DNA of 64,000 bases from Paraspadella gotoi (GCA_051294375.1 CM119263.1:30158099-30222098), one strand, 5' to 3'. Shown: positions 30,196 to 42,600, numbered from the stretch's first letter. The notes: generated by a model from the sequence alone, not told the origin. Program-made: numbers and translations.

Positions 30196-30860
30196 AAAAA
30201 ATGTTTAAATTGTAATTGTATTATGATTAATTGTTGATACGGTTAATATAAAAAAATTTTATGATTGAGTCAGTTAATGATAATCGCTTAAGAAAGCTAA
30301 TATTAGCTATTATCACATATAAAAAGATTTAACGGTTAGAGAATTCCTGAACAAATATTGTAGCGTGAATTCATGGAATTTTAGTAATATTTGGTACAAT
30401 TAAATATTATTTAGGATTTAGAGTAGAAGAATAAAAACATTTTCATTGGACAAAAATTATACGTAAATTTATAACAGAATAAGAAAGAATAGAAGAGACT
30501 AGGTAATACCTAGTAGGTATTTCATTATTCTGTACAAAAATCACAATAATTTGGTTTTTGACTTTGTAAAACTGTTACCTTCATCTTAGTTGTTCAAAGA
30601 AACAGATTTACATTTTAAACTGTCTTAATTAAGACAGTGACACAAGAAAGAAAATTTAACAAATCACAAAAGTAATAAATCAATTTACTTGATCTCGAGG
30701 ACTAAAAATAGTTGATGTATGCTACTGTGATATAAAATGATATGAAATAAAATTCTCATTAAGACGGCCTAAACTGAAACCGTTCGTAATTGTTTTAAGT
30801 TGAAACGGAGTAGAAATTGAGCTGACAGAGAATCTCCAAAGAATAGAGGCTAAAACTAAT

Positions 30861-30903
<43 letters not shown>

Positions 30904-31114
30904 CCCTTTTATCTTAATCGAATTAAGTTCCCTTTTTCCATCAGGGCTTTCAAAGAGTTTCAAAGACTCGTTCTTAATCTAAATTAACTTCGATTAATAG
31001 GACAGCAAATATCGATATTTTGTTACAAAATATTTTTTTAAAAAACGTGTCACATTAATTGCTTTTAATTTTGGCTTTTTAAAAAGTCTTGCATATGACT
31101 TTAAAAGCTGCACT
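30196..31114. other. BBS7-XKR intergenic stretch
   Basis: AT-rich, no coding signal seen. It contains a (GA)n run at about 30867-30899. The polyadenylation site of BBS7 and the promoter of the XK-related gene should both lie here; neither could be pinned down. Confidence 0.5.
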
Positions 31115-34096
31115 ATGGATTCTTTCCGTCGCCTAATAAATTCCCCACGATTTCAAAAAAGCAAATTTGCGATTTCCTTAATATTTTCTTCGATCTTTTA
31201 TGTGGTTGACGTAGGATCTGATGTCGCATTGGGACTGGAGTATCTCAAAATCGAGTGAGTTATTGCAGTCGGGATTTGCAATAAGTTCACCCCTCCTGGT
31301 GACCCGGTGGCTCATTGAGCTCAAGAGTGAAGACCCTCAAGCACCGGGATCGATCCCCAATGGTACTTACCCGGCGGGAAGTTTGAGGACGGCCGTTAAC
31401 CGCCTTGAGGGCCTGGAAAACTCTCAAGCCTGGTTCCAAGTCCAAGACCCGTTCCATGGCTGCGTGAGTGGTGAGCTTTGGATCAGGCTGTAACACCATG
31501 TTACGAGCGGGTGATGAGCTCCGTCTCTCTTAACTGCTCGGCGACCACCGGTCTAGAACGCCTGGCTTGACTCTTGCACCAATGGCCTCTGGGAGGTGGA
31601 TTTTAGTCCACCATAGCTCGAACTTTTAGCTATCGCTCGCACTATTAATAATCGTATAAATATATAATATAATAATATAAACTATGGCCATTTTTCTCCT
31701 CCAGCCCAACCAAGATAGACGGATTCATAATCTATGTCGGCGTCTTTACTCTCATTTTCGCCTTCCTTCCTTTCGTCGCCTTCGTCCTTCTCTCTATCAT
31801 CTGGTGGAAGCGGCGCCGCTTCGTCGGCCGGCGGGCGGCGCTTCTGCTGCTGGCGTCCTTTGTCGGTCTCACGCCGGTCGTGATCAACATGATGGCGGTG
31901 AAAGAAAGGCTGATGGGGGGAGGGGAGGAGGAGGAAGAGGAGGATGAGGAGGAGGTGGAGAGGAAGAGGAAAATTAAAGCGGAGAAGATAAAGAAGGAAG
32001 TGAGTAGAGGAATTAAGAGTTTCTCGGAGAAAAATAGTATCAAATTGGTACAACCAATATAAAAATTATCCATTCATTTAATAAATAAGCTATCTTGCCC
32101 CTGACTTTGGACAGGCTTTGGTGGTTTAAGGCCTCCATCACTCTTACAAGATAATGACATAGCAGGTCCCTGCAAGCTTTCCTATAATAATTCTTATAAT
32201 AAAAATGTTCATAATCTACAGTATTTGTAAAAAAAACTTGGTGTACAATGAAGCAAAAACAACAACAGACTGTTTTTGTAAAATACCATATCCCTATCAG
32301 AACATACGATTCTCGTCAGTGATCTATTACAATAACAATAGCCAATTATACTCAAGTTAATCCTAAATTAAGTTACATTTTCCATCCATTTCTGTTTAGC
32401 CTTTTACATTTTCAATCTTGATAAATAACTTCATAGCAAGAACGATGTCTAATGACTTTAATGTCTCGTATTTCGTTTAATAAAAAATATGGTTAGTTAC
32501 TAAGCTTAAGATTATATAAATCTAACATTTATGTTCATAATATAATCTAATATAGACAAGAACGATTGACCGCTACACTGCTACTAGTATCATTTTATCA
32601 TTATATCTTGTTATCATTTTATCCTTTTATCATTTTATGCATATATCAGTTTATCAGCTTACAAGATAGAGGCTCACCCTATCGCCAGGGCCTTTCTCCC
32701 CCCCGATCTTCTCTCCCCCCTCTCAACGTCTCCTCCTCCTCCTCCCTTCGGCGTCCCCTCCTCTTCATCCCCGAGTCAAGGATCAGAGTCTTGGAGATCG
32801 GCAGTTCAACTTCTCCTCTCGGTCTCGGGGTCTGCAAACCTTCCCTCTCCCTTCTCTCCCTTTTATGTACCCTTGTTCCCATTGTTATAGCTACTTACCT
32901 ATTACCAATATATTCCTTACCCTACTTACCTCTTTTACCTGATGAGAGACTAGTCAGAACCTCCCTTTAGCTAGATACCCATATTCCCAGGCTTATAATT
33001 TTATTTATTTATTAACACCCTTACTTCTCCCTTTTTAAGGCTGAAGCGTTCCGCTTCTTCGAGACTCTCCTGGAGTCGACCCCTCAAGTCCTGCTCCAGT
33101 TCATAGCCATCTCTCTCTTTGACGAGGTCTTTCTGCTCCAGATCATCTCCATTTGCTCCTCTTTCTGGAGTCTAGGAGTCGGAATCGTCGACGGGTGGTT
33201 GGCGCTTGGAGGATGGGGAGTTCACAAGGTTGACAGTGATAGTGACAGTGAGAGTGACAGCGACACTGAGTCGACAAGGTTTACAGAGACTGTGATGCAG
33301 TTAGTGGCACTGAAAGTGGTAAAAGGTCGACAAGGTTGATAGAGACACTGACGTTAAAATTGACATTGACACAGACAGTGATACTGAAAGTGACAATGAT
33401 ACCGAGTCGACAAGGTTGGCGATAACAGTGAAAGTAACAGTGACTCTGAAAGTGACCACAACACTACGGTAGCATTTTCAAAGCTGATGCAACTGATTTA
33501 AACAATAAGATTGATATAGACAGTAATACTGTAGCTGACCCTGACCTGTGTAAGTGTGTAAGTTGACCTTGGCTGTGGTATTCATGGAGACAGATTTTGA
33601 CTTCGTCATTGACGTAAACCTTTATACCGACATTATCATTGTCATTAACTAAATAACACTGACCTTAAATCAATACTATCACCGACCTCTATCATTATTA
33701 GCGACACTGTCCTTTGCCCTTCATTTGAAAACTGACTGACTGACAAACATTGACAATGACAACAGGGTTGACAAGCGTATTTTACAAAGATTGCTATCGC
33801 TGACTCTTTCTTTCCTCATTCCTCTCTCAGCCTTCCTTTCCTCTTCCTCCTATTTTCCTCTATCCGTGGATGTTGCTGCGGTTCCTCACTTTCCTTCCTC
33901 CCCTCGTCCTCTACATCAACCGAACTACATCCCAGGACGATTATTACTGGGTCCTTGTTTATTTCGTCTTTCACATCGTCGTCGCTCTCACTTGTATCAC
34001 TAAAGGTGAGACAGAGAGATGGAGAGAGAGAGAGAGTTCTACTAGTTCCTTTATTTCGTCTTCCACATCGCCATTGCTCTTACTTGTATCACTAAA

Positions 34097-34154
<58 letters not shown>

Positions 34155-34898
34155 CTTCAATATTTTGTCTTTCACATCGCTGTCGCGCTAACTTGTATCA
34201 CGAAATGAGAGAGAGAGATAAAAGGTTGTTTGTTTGTATATTTGTTGAGAATCGGAATTAAATGGATTAAATTTAGCTAAATTTTTGATTAATTCGACCG
34301 ATAGTAAAAAAAGTAGCGACGTTTAAAAGTTGTTTACTTTTACATTTTTCTAATTTATAAGTACTTTTCTAATTGATTTTTTTTTTAATTTACAGAATAG
34401 CAGCAGCGTCACCGTTCGGTTTATCAGCAAAATCAGACTCCCACCTTACACCCCTCACACACCCTCTTCCTCCCTCTCCTCTCCCCTGAACTTCCTCCCT
34501 CTCTCCCCTCCTCTTCTTCCCTCTTTCCCTCTCTCCCCTCCTCTTCCTCCCTCTCTCCCCTCCTCTTCCTCCCTCTCTCCCTCTCTCCCCTCCTTCTCCT
34601 TTCCCAGGTTTTTCCCTTCGATCTCGCAAATCGCTCGTCGTCGTCGTCGTCGTCGTCGTCTTCGTCTTTCTCGAGATTTTCTTCGTCGTCGTCGGGAATT
34701 TGTTCGCCGCTAGATGGTTCGTCTCTCTCGCGCCGATGATACCATCGCTGAGATCGAGTGAGTGTCTTTGTCTCTGTTTGTCTGTCTCTTTCTCTCTCTC
34801 TCTCCTCTTTAACCCGAATTGTCTCTCTTCCCCCCTCTCCCTCCCTCTCTCTCTCTCCCTCTCTCTTCCCCTCTCTCCCTCCCTCTATCTCTCCCTCT

Positions 34899-34929
<31 letters not shown>

Positions 34930-36081
34930 ATTCTCACTCTCTCTCTCACTCTCTCTCTCTCTCACAGCTCCCCCTGCTTTCGTTCCCGATTTCATTTGGC
35001 CCGATCCGCTCGACACTTTGATTCCCTTTCGATCGTCCAGCATGAGATCCAAAATTTGGGTCACCTGCGTAGAAGAGGTAAGAATTTCGGCCTTATTTAC
35101 CCAGAAAGCCCCGGTTTATCCGTTTAGAGATGAAACAGACAGACTGACCGACGGTCTGATAGAAAGAGACGGACACTCAGATCGAATAAACTTTAGTTTT
35201 ATAAATCCCAGGATTTTTACTTGACCGGTCCTCGGCCCAGAAACTCTCCTCCTCTGCCCGACAATTTTCCGCCCTTCGACCCTTATCCCGACCCGGCCGA
35301 TTCTCTGCCTCCTTTGCCCGACCCTTGGATCGATGAATCACCATCTGCGCCCGATCCTTACCTTTTCCCAGATCCCGCTGATTCCTTATCCGATCGGCCC
35401 GACTCACCCGACGACAACGATTTCCCTGACCATTATTTTCCGCCGGACGGAGATCGCGAACCTTTTCCCAACACGGATCACCCCTTGCCCGACGATGCCG
35501 AAGATTTTCCTCCTTTGTCCGACTCTCCCGAGCCTTTCCCACCTTTGTCCGACTCCGCCAATCCTTTTTCAAATTATTTCCCTCCTCTGCCCGACGCCCC
35601 TCGCCCTCTCAACTCCTCCTCCGACTCCACGGCTTCGAACGGCAGACCCTCGAGCGTCCCGACCACTCGAGGCTACGTCTCATTCTCCGATTTCCTCGCG
35701 AGTCTCGACGAAGACGAACTTACTTTGAACTTACCCGATCCTTACGTCTACGGTTTCGGAGGCCCCGACCCTTTCGAGGAGGAAAACAAACCCACCCCGG
35801 CCACTTCGTTCCTCCGGCGGCCGCGATGTCTGGCTCCAGCGGTCGGTCACATTTACGGAGTCTTCTTCATCGGGTCCATCGTCAGTTTGGGATATTCGCT
35901 GGTGATGGTGATGTTGAGGTTGACGGTTTGGAGGGATAATGATGGAGAGAGGGAGGAGGGGGTGGAGGAAGGAGGGAGGGAAGAAGGGAAGGAAGGAAGG
36001 AGAGGGGAAGAAGAGAGAGCGGAGGAAGGAGGGAGGAGGAAGGGGAGAGAAGGGAACGGGAGAGAATGGAAGAGGGAATAG
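31115..36081 (+). CDS. XK-related (XKR family) multi-pass membrane protein
   Basis: Exons: 31115-31254, 31705-31999, 33040-33228, 33831-34005, 34608-34757, 34968-35077, 35212-36081; phases agree; 642 residues. Hallmarks are FYVVDVGSDVALGL in the first membrane segment and FFETLLESTPQVLLQF in exon 3, the conserved Gln-containing motif of XK/XKR proteins. Further membrane segments lie in exons 2, 3, 4, 5 and 7. Some XKR members are caspase-activated phospholipid scramblases; whether this one is cannot be read from sequence. Oddities: an acidic loop from (GAG)n in exon 2, a membrane helix with eight valines from (GTC)n in exon 5, and a about 190-residue Pro/Asp-rich segment in exon 7 before the last membrane helix (HIYGVFFIGSIVSLGY). 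The tail runs into a polypurine tract; the chosen stop is TAG at 36079. A spliced tail ending at 36981 is an alternative. Confidence 0.82.
31280..31650 (+). repeat. tRNA-derived SINE-like sequence in XKR intron 1
   Basis: GC-richer block with an A-box-like GTGGCTCATTGAGCTC and a B-box-like GGGATCGATCCCC about 40 bp apart, ending in an AT-rich tail. The arrangement suits a tRNA-derived SINE head. No second copy is obvious in this window. Confidence 0.4.
32042..32190 (+). repeat. Interspersed repeat family A copy in XKR intron 2
   Basis: Begins AATTGGTACAACCAATATAA just after the exon 2 donor, carries the ATAAGCTATCTTGCCCC core and ends near CCTGCAAGCTTTCC. Confidence 0.8.
33224..33780 (+). 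repeat. Degenerate minisatellite seeded at XKR exon 3 donor
   Basis: The donor CACAAG|GTTGACAGTGA is followed by GACAAGGTTTACAGAGA (about 33276), GACAAGGTTGATAGAGA (about 33330), GACAAGGTTGGCGATAA (about 33410) and CAGGGTTGACAAG (about 33766). Between them lie GACAGTGA-type words. Four or more donor-like CAAG|GTT sites are thus dispersed along the intron. Confidence 0.65.
33951..34210 (+). repeat. Triplicated 3' end of XKR exon 4 with its donor
   Basis: The exon end (33951-34005, coding VYFVFHIVVALTCITK) and donor are followed by two copies at 34046-34102 and 34152-34210, each trailed by a (GA)n run. Copy 2 has AAAT|GTGAGA and could still be a donor; copy 3 has lost the GT. All three can be read as similar peptides (FVFHI.VALTCITK). 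Confidence 0.85.
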
Positions 36082-36570
36082 AGGAAGAAGAAGAGAGAAT
36101 GAAGGAAAGGGAGAGGGGGAAGGGGAGGAGGAGGAAAGAGGGAGGGAGGAAAGAGACGAGGAAGGAGGGAGGAGAGAGGAAGGGAAGAGAGTGGAGGAAA
36201 GAGGGAGAAGGGAAAAGGAGGAGGAAAGTAGACTGTTGGAAGGAGACGGAGAAAAAGGAGGGAAAATAGAGATAGGAGGAAAATCAATGGAAGAGGAGGT
36301 GGGAGAAGGAAAGAGAGAGGACAAGGAAAAGAATTATAGAAAAGAAGGGGAGAGGGAGGAAGAGGAAAGGGAGGAAGAGGAGAGGGAGGAAGGAGAGGAG
36401 GAAGAGGAGATGGAGGAGGAGGAAAGGGAGGAAGAGGGGAGGGGGAAAGAGGAGAGGGAGGAAGAGGAGAGGAAAAAGAGGAGGAGGAAGAGGAGAGGGA
36501 GGAAGAGGAGAAGGAGGAAGAGGATTGGGAGGAAGAGAAATCTGTCATTAAAGGAAAGAAAAGTAAAAAT
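35930..36570 (+). repeat. About 640-bp polypurine:polypyrimidine tract
   Basis: The plus strand is almost exclusively G and A, with very few pyrimidines. It forms the tail of XKR exon 7 and its downstream region. All frames give Glu/Gly/Arg/Lys-rich or, on the other strand, Pro/Ser/Leu-rich translations, which are not separate genes. Confidence 0.9.
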
Positions 36571-36573
36571 GAG

Positions 36574-36981
36574 TTGAGTGATGATAAAACTAAAGAAGAA
36601 ATGATAAGTGAAAAATCATTTATTGGGGAAAGAAATGATATGATAGATGATGATGATGATATGAGAGAGGAAGGAAGGGATGAGATTACAGAGAAGAGAA
36701 ATGAAGTGAGGAGTGATAGAGAGGAAATAAAAGAGAAAGAAGTTAATATAAAAATGGAAGAGCATGAAGAGACAGAGAGAGAGTCAAATGAAACTAATGA
36801 GATGAAGAGAAATGGGATAGAGATGGAGAAAAAAGGGATAGAGATGGAGAGAGAAGAAAGGAATGAAGTAAAAGACGAATTTATGTCAGGGGTACAGATG
36901 GAGGAAGATGGTGAGACAGATAAGAGAAACAGATGGGCTGATCTGAGGCAGATGTTGAAAGAAAATAAAAATAAACAATAA
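36574..36981 (+). other. Open Glu/Lys-rich frame, possible alternative XKR C-terminal tail
   Basis: The frame is the same as XKR exon 7 and remains open to TAA at 36981, ending RWADLRQMLKENKNKQ. This is less repetitive than the purine tract and is followed within a few bases by AATAAA-like sequence. It could be a real tail if part of the purine tract is spliced out or if the stop at 36079 is a sequencing or repeat-length error. No start of its own is convincing. Confidence 0.35.
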
Positions 36982-37061
36982 TTATATTTGTATTAATTTA
37001 TTTAATAATCTGACTTTTTAAATCATATCCAGGATGATATGCCGTCCAGCGAAAAGTTATC

Positions 37062-37200
37062 CTTTCATTTAATAAATAAGCTGTCTTGCCCCTGACTTTG
37101 GACAGGCTTTGGTGGTTTAAGGCCTCCATCACTCTTACAAGATAATGACATAGCAGGTTTCTGCAAGCTTTCAATCAAGACTCTCTCAAGAGTCTTTTTC
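37062..37200 (+). repeat. Interspersed repeat family A copy
   Basis: Contains AATAAATAAGCTGTCTTGCC, the TTTGGACAGGCTTTGG segment and GCAAGCTTTCAATCAAG. The terminal TTGGTACAACCAA is missing. Lies between the XKR gene and the LINE. Confidence 0.75.
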
Positions 37201-37329
37201 AAGATTTTCTGTGATAACGTATTTTAATTGTTATGGTATTGCATTATATTGTATTATGCCGAGTAAAATCCTACCAGATTAAAATATTGTTAAAGGATCA
37301 AACTTTGTTTTAATTTTCTCGATATTATA

Positions 37330-38845
37330 TTAGATTAGATTTATTCAAGAAGGACGGGCCGGGGGTAGGCCATGGGTCGCAGTTACAAATAATCACAGAC
37401 AGGTTTACAATTTAATCACAGCATAACGAAAACAATAGTTTCTAAATCCGTATCTTTTACTGGAGTCTGTAATTGAATCTTTTCATAACTCTTTTCAAAT
37501 ACAAACAGTATCCTATACAAAGAGAACATGGTTAAATCTTAAGTTTTAGAACAGAACAAAGATTTTTACAAAGGATAATTATTAGGTACTTCACTTAAAA
37601 ATTCAAAGGGACATATTGCCCTTCTGCTTACCCTAAAATCATTCATGTTTTCAATATATTTAGGTAAAAGGGGCGTTTTTTCAATCAAACCTCGCATTTG
37701 TAAATGTGCCCTCTTAATTATTCTAATACGCAATGGTTCTAAACCCAAATAATCCAAAACTAAGAAATTTGACATTGATCTTGGTACATTAGATATACTT
37801 TTTAAAAATCTAAACTCAACTGTCTCTAATTTATTCCATAGAGAGTTAGAAATAGTACAAAAACAGCACATGCTATACTCTAACAGTGAAATAACGAATA
37901 CCTTATAAAGTTCTAACATAATTTTACTACTCAGATATTTGTATTTAAATCGTAATTTGGACAATACTCCACATCTCTGTATCATACGTTTACATAAATT
38001 ATTAATGTGAATATTCCATTTTAATTTACTATCGAAGGTAACCCCTAAAAAAATTGCTTCCTGGACAATCCCAATTTTAACCCCAAATAATTCTAAGTCC
38101 AGACTACCGAACAACGCTCTTCGTCTCCTTGAAAAAATAATTAACTGACATTTATCTGGAGCTAATTTGAGGCGCCATTTACTGCACCACCTCTGGATTG
38201 CATCCATTGTCCTCTTCATTTCAAATTGGCACAACTCCAAGGACACTTCTGTAACCCAGTTTGCCGTATCATCCGCAAATTGACTATTCTCTACTATCTT
38301 TGGAACCTTATTGGTGATGTCGAATACGTAAATAGAGAAGAGGTCCGGTGATATAATTCCTCCTTGCGGACAACCACAAGACATGTAAATTTTTCTTGAG
38401 TTACAATCTCCGATCCTAACTGTAACAAATCTATTTGTAAGATACGAGTCAATTAGTCGAATGAGACTGTCCGGAAAACCCAGTTCCTTCATCTTTATAA
38501 TCAAACCATCATGCCAAACTCTGTTAAAGGCATCTTCCACATCATGAAAGATTGCAACTGTTATTTTATCTTTTTGAAACCCTCTCGTAATATCTTCCGA
38601 CAATCTAATCAAGTGTTCCTGAGTGGATCGACCTCGACAGAAACCTGCTTGAATAGGGTTTTTTATATTTTTGATATCCATATGCTTCAAGATTGAATCC
38701 CGGATAAAGTGTTCGTATAATTTACCGACGCAGCTCAAGAGACTAATTGGTCGAAATCCTTTCACGGAGTCTTGCGGTTTCCCCTTTTTCGGAATCATAT
38801 TTATGACGGCATTTCTCCATTTCTTAGGGAAATCTGCAAAAGATA
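37330..38845 (-). mobile_element. 5'-truncated non-LTR retrotransposon (LINE) with reverse transcriptase
   Basis: The minus-strand frame 38798-37566 (410 codons, stop TAA) is a reverse transcriptase of the LINE type. It has MIPKKGK...FRPISLL, the AGFCRGRSTQEHL block, the palm A region around EDAFNRVWHDGL, CGCPQGGIISP and the catalytic QFADDTANW (FADD in place of YADD), followed by thumb motifs to the C-terminus. In-frame codons continue upstream to about 38840 (FPKKWRNAVIN), where similarity stops, so the endonuclease and first ORF are missing. The 3' UTR reaches about 37330. It most resembles Jockey/CR1-group elements, by eye only. It appears recent, since the retained frame is unbroken. Confidence 0.85.
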
Positions 38846-39147
38846 ATCTTTTGTTTTTATTTTAATTTCCTTGTTTATGTCCAGAGGTCGCTCTTTGCAA
38901 AGAAACCGAGTCTTCCAGCTGAATTGAGTTTCGCTTTGAATATTAAACTGATTCCATATTTCGATTTTCGATTCTCTTGTGGAACTCGTGGCTTCGTCTC
39001 TCTCTCTCTCTCAATATTTCTCTGTCTCTCTCGCTCTCGCTTTCAACATTACTGATTATTTAGCATGCGTTTCGTGATACACGTTACAAACTTTTAGAAT
39101 GTATATCAAAATTTTTGGTTTGCTAATTTGAATCGATTTTTATTACT

Positions 39148-39215
<68 letters not shown>

Positions 39216-39651
39216 GCCTGCCTGTATTTCTCTCTCTCTCTGTCTCTCTTTTTTTCTTTTTTTTTTTTTGAATTCTTTTCTCACAGTTTTGATGTTAAAC
39301 GTTCGTATCTTTAAATACAATGTCCGAAATTAATTTATTAAAATTCTGATGATATAATGATGATTGTATTAGCAGTAATAACGATAATATTAATTAAAGA
39401 AATGAAAATTGTCGATCTCAACTATTAATTATGCTCTTTTTTTTGTAGATGTTTTCAGACGTCTGGTCCCAATTATTTCATCTGTAAAGATAGCTACGTT
39501 TTTAAGAAAACAAAAATAATCAGTAATTACCGTAAGATTAACAACAAATAGAAACTCGTGGCGAAAAACTTGGACTATTTAATGTTAACAAAATTTAATG
39601 TTAACAAACGTAAACAAATAAAAGGATCGATCGATCGGAAAATAAAAAAAA
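38846..39651. other. Short intergenic stretch before the polymerase-like ORF
   Basis: AT-rich with (CT)n at 39000-39012, 39146-39210 and 39230-39246. The bases before the ATG at 39652 are A-rich (GGAAAATAAAAAAAA), a permissive initiation context. No terminal inverted repeat of a Polinton was found between the LINE and the ORF. Confidence 0.5.
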
Positions 39652-42600
39652 ATGAACGTCGCTCGATCTCCTGTGAGAAAAAAACGACGATGGATCGAAG
39701 AAGAGGAAGAGGAAGAGGAAGAGGAAACTCTTTCTAATTGCGTCTTCAAGAAAGAATCGGATCGAGTCTATGACCCTGTTGCAGATGTTGGGACGGGAAG
39801 CGATGAAAATCTCCGCAAAATCGCTAAAACGAATCGTACGGATATTGGGATGGATGGACTCATTGGCGATGACGCGGGTCAGAAGAGAGAGACGGACGAA
39901 TGGATCGAACATGGGATTAAATTGTGGAACGTGATGAATTTAAAGTGCGAGGACGGCGGCGGCGGTGGCGGCAGAGGCGGCTGCGGCAGCGGCGGCAGCG
40001 CCAGCGTCAAAAATGAAGAAATTTATGAGGAAATAATTGATTTAACGACGGAAACTGAAGATGAATCTCAGATTGAAAATAACTGGTACAAAATTGAGAA
40101 ATATGAAGCAGACAACTTCGTTACTGAGGATCAAATTGTCGACTTGACTGGAAGCGAAAGTGAAATGGAAAATGAAGAAGATGATGATAATGAAGAAGAA
40201 ATGAAACCAGAGACCAAAATACAAAGAAATTCACCCGTGAAAAAAAATGTAAATGTTGAAATGGACACGTCTCGGATAACAAGACGTATAAACGTCGACA
40301 TGAACGGCATCTCAATTGAAGAAATGAATCCAGAGACCGAAATACATAGAAATTCACTGGTAAAAAAAAATTTTAACGTTGAAATGGACACTTCTCGGAT
40401 AACAAGACGTAGAAACGTGAACTTTAACGACATCTCAGATGATGATGATTTTAGCTCAATGACAAGAGGCATACTGCAAATTCCCAATGAAAGCGAAATG
40501 AGATTTATTTTTTGCATAATATCCAGCATTAAACAATTTTCCGCGAGAACGGCAAGAATTCTATGTAATTATGAACCTCACTTGGAAGAAATTAAATACA
40601 ATGGGATTCGATTACCAGTTGATTCATTAAAAAAAATCGAGAGAATTGAAGATATGAACGGTGCCTTTTTTTCCCTTTACATTTATCAGTGCAAAAAAAT
40701 TGACAAAAAAGAATACCAACTTTGTCCCTATTACATTTCAAAAAAAAATAATACTCATGAAGTTTTTTTGTGGTTGGTTAACGAACAAAAATCGCAGTAC
40801 AAGGTGATTAAGTGTCTCTCTATATTCATGAGAAACTTTTTTATCCCAAAAGGTAGAAGAAAATATTATTGTCCAAAATGTGTGTCTCAGTTCAACAAAT
40901 CTGTTTTAAAAGATTCTCATCAAAGAGAATGTCGTAAAGAATTCAAGAGCATTAAATTTTTCTTGAAACCCAAAAAAAAGCACCATATTCGTGAAATTCA
41001 TAAAAACATTATAATGGGAAGAAGTAGTGGTAATTCCCCCAATGATGGTGAAATTCAAATTGATGACAAAATGAATAATAAAACTAATGATGATGACAAA
41101 ATGGAAGATCAAGCTAACAAAAAATTTGATATAGATATTGAATCAGATGAAAATGAGACAATTGAGTCTGAAGAGCAAATACAAGATAACAAGAAACTGG
41201 ATAATAAAGGAGAAAAAGAAGAAACAAACCGTAATAAAAATATTTATACTGATTTAAATAATGAAGTAATGATCAAAGCAAAAGACAGGCAAAGAAGGGC
41301 GAAGCACACAGATGAATCAATTGAAAATTCAAAACAATGCGTTGATGTGGATAATAGAATGGTTGAAAATGTTGAAGGAGAAAATCAAATGAATTCAAAT
41401 GAAAAACATTTTTCTAATCAAGTGGAAAAAAATTTGAAAAAAGAAAATGAAATGGAAAACGGCAATAATCTGAATGAATTAGATGAAGAATTTAATTCAA
41501 GCCATGATCAAGGTAATGTAATTAATCAAGATGAGGAAAGCAAGAAAGAGAATGATGAAATACCATTAAAACAAGAAAATGAAGCAAAATCTTCAATTGG
41601 ATTACAACCAGATGGCGATCATGTCTTTGGAAACAGTGCAGATGACTTCTCTGACATAAAGTCAACTGAAATAAAACTATCCAATAATGATCAAAAAAGT
41701 TCAAGCAAAGATGACAACTCAGGACACCTTTATTTTAATAAGGTCATTGTCAAAGAAAAACCCGATTTTGTTTTGCATCATTATGAAGCCGCATTGGGAC
41801 AAATATGTCAAAGTTACTACTTTATTCCTCAACAGGAATTGAGTGATTATGTGGAGTTGCTCAAGAAAGCAAGGCCATTATTCTGCGATATTGTTTCGGC
41901 CAATCTTAAGAGGCACAAATCACTCAAGTTAGTAATTCAAGTGAAGATGACATTTTTTGCTGAAGATAATAAAAACAAAAACAACAAGACTGATGAAAAT
42001 TATCTTTTTAATTATGAGCCAACGCTTGCTCCACTAACCATTGCCTACTCTAGCAATGTTAGCAAGTCGGTAAACTACTTGTTTGACCAAATATTTGTGA
42101 AAATTGAAGAGATCCTGACACTGAAATCTGACTTAGTCTACTTTTTTACTAATTTTTTGAAGCTGAACGTTATCCAATTTATGAGCATCAGCGCAGGAAG
42201 TCAAGCAAAACTCCCGACCATAATTGCTATGAAACGTGCTACAATCAATGTACCTGATGAGAGAAATATGTGCTTGGTTTACTGCATCATTGCAAGCATT
42301 TTTAATATCTCTGGTTCCTCTTCAATACGTTTTAAATCATATACTCCATATTTGAGCAAAATAAATTTTAATGGTATAAAATTTCCCATAACATCCATAG
42401 CTTCAATTAAAAATATTGAGAAAATAAATGATAAGTTGTTTTCCATTTATATTTATGCATATAGGCTAACCAAAAAAGGATGTGAATTTTACCCTTATTA
42501 TGTTTCTGATATAAATGAGGCTCGACATGAAGTGTATTTGTTGTTAGTCGGTGAAGAAAATTCACATTTTGTTGTAATAAAAAGTTTACAACGGCTCATG

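Noticed and set aside
31280-31360. tRNA gene
   Set aside because: A- and B-box-like words are present but no cloverleaf with closed acceptor stem can be drawn; listed as SINE-like instead.
34700-35127. Ser/Leu-rich frames between XKR exons 5 and 6
   Set aside because: They translate the CT-rich intron; only the ends (34757 and 34968) belong to exons.
35731-36548. Pro/Ser/Leu-rich minus-strand frames over the purine tract
   Set aside because: Mirror image of a polypurine strand; no splice or start signals, and XKR exon 7 occupies the plus strand.
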